Origin: Candidatus Heimdallarchaeota archaeon
GTDB taxonomy: Archaea > Asgardarchaeota > Heimdallarchaeia > JABLTI01
Direction of reading: 5' to 3'
DNA length: 64,000 nucleotides
Assembly (NCBI GenBank): GCA_019058275.1
Contig: JAHLVW010000103.1
Location: 62,001 to 126,000, forward strand
Shown: positions 63,503-64,000 of the stretch, piece by piece
How positions within the stretch are numbered: the stretch's first letter is position 1
How the letters are laid out: each line of letters begins with the position of its first letter
Notes under the pieces: generated by a model
Databases searched by the model: none
The model's input: only the letters and a program-made list of their open reading frames with translations
Told to the model about the DNA's origin: nothing
Position numbers and translations under genes: made by a program

Positions 63503-63943
63503 TCACTGACTACTCGATTGTTCGATTAGTGGGTTGAAAGTCTGAACTTCTGAAGGAAGTAATTCTTGTAAACAAGTTGGACACTTCATTTTCAGCTCAG
63601 CCCAAGTTTTCAGATGTTTAAAGTGGAATAAATACTCACATTTAGGGCATTTCCCTACTTCTTCATCAGGCTTAATAGCTAACTTGCATAGAGCACAATG
63701 AAGAACTTCTTTTTGACAATTTGGACATATCTTATCATTCAAAGAAAGTTCTGCTTTGCAATAGAAGCAATAATCTTTACGAGTTGCAATGATGATTGTT
63801 GATGGATCAACAACCTTGGATACTGTTTCTTTTAAGAAAACAGCATTTTTGCCAACAATACTATATTGCAGCTCTTCAGGTAAGAGTTTGCACAGCTCCT
63901 CAAGCTCAGCATCAGTATTGACATCTAATAAACGACGAAGCAT
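63503..63943 (-). CDS. Multi-zinc-ribbon / RING-like protein
   Basis: CFYCKAELSLNDKICPNCQKEVLHCALCKLAIKPDEEVGKCPKCEYLFHFKHLKTWAELKMKCPTC. Confidence 0.65.
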   Translation of the reverse strand: MLRRLLDVNTDAELEELCKLLPEELQYSIVGKNAVFLKETVSKVVDPSTIIIATRKDYCFYCKAELSLNDKICPNCQKEVLHCALCKLAIKPDEEVGKCPKCEYLFHFKHLKTWAELKMKCPTCLQELLPSEVQTFNPLIEQSSSQ

Positions 63944-64000
63944 ATGAACAGGTAGATTATCATATGTTTTCTGAATTTCTATTAGATTCCTTCGAGCAGA

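Overview
AT-rich archaeal window. An Asgard-type lineage is plausible, inferred only from the archaeal/eukaryote-like 23S sequence and the group I intron. (1) ~0-35.9 kb: ordinary, mostly monocistronic metabolic, hydrolase and surface genes. An unusual number are interrupted by single in-frame stops or homopolymer-associated frameshifts, including two sulfotransferase paralogs, an aldehyde:ferredoxin oxidoreductase, an HD protein, a DegV C-terminus and a membrane protein. (2) ~36.45-40.80 kb: a stand-alone 23S rRNA gene, with no 16S, 5S or tRNA recognised nearby. It carries a group I intron with a LAGLIDADG ORF, plus at least two and probably three further insertions that break near-universal sequences (the A2451 region, the H89 loop, the sarcin-ricin loop). 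(3) ~40.8-62.8 kb: the main discovery candidate. An array of 1-3 gene cassettes in mixed orientations is punctuated by at least 11 same-orientation, truncated copies of the 3' end of the 23S gene, including the 3' strand of the pre-23S processing stem and an oligo-T tail. Cassettes encode membrane/surface proteins and defence-like proteins (HEPN RX4H protein, Cas4/RecB-like nuclease, DnaQ-like exonuclease, AlbA_2-P-loop-TPR protein, possible PD-(D/E)XK protein, TumE/DUF6516-like pair) and a disrupted RNase III. One membrane-protein cassette occurs twice, 19 kb apart. This resembles an integron-like or serial-integration system anchored at the 23S 3' end. No recombinase is visible in the window, so the mechanism is inference.
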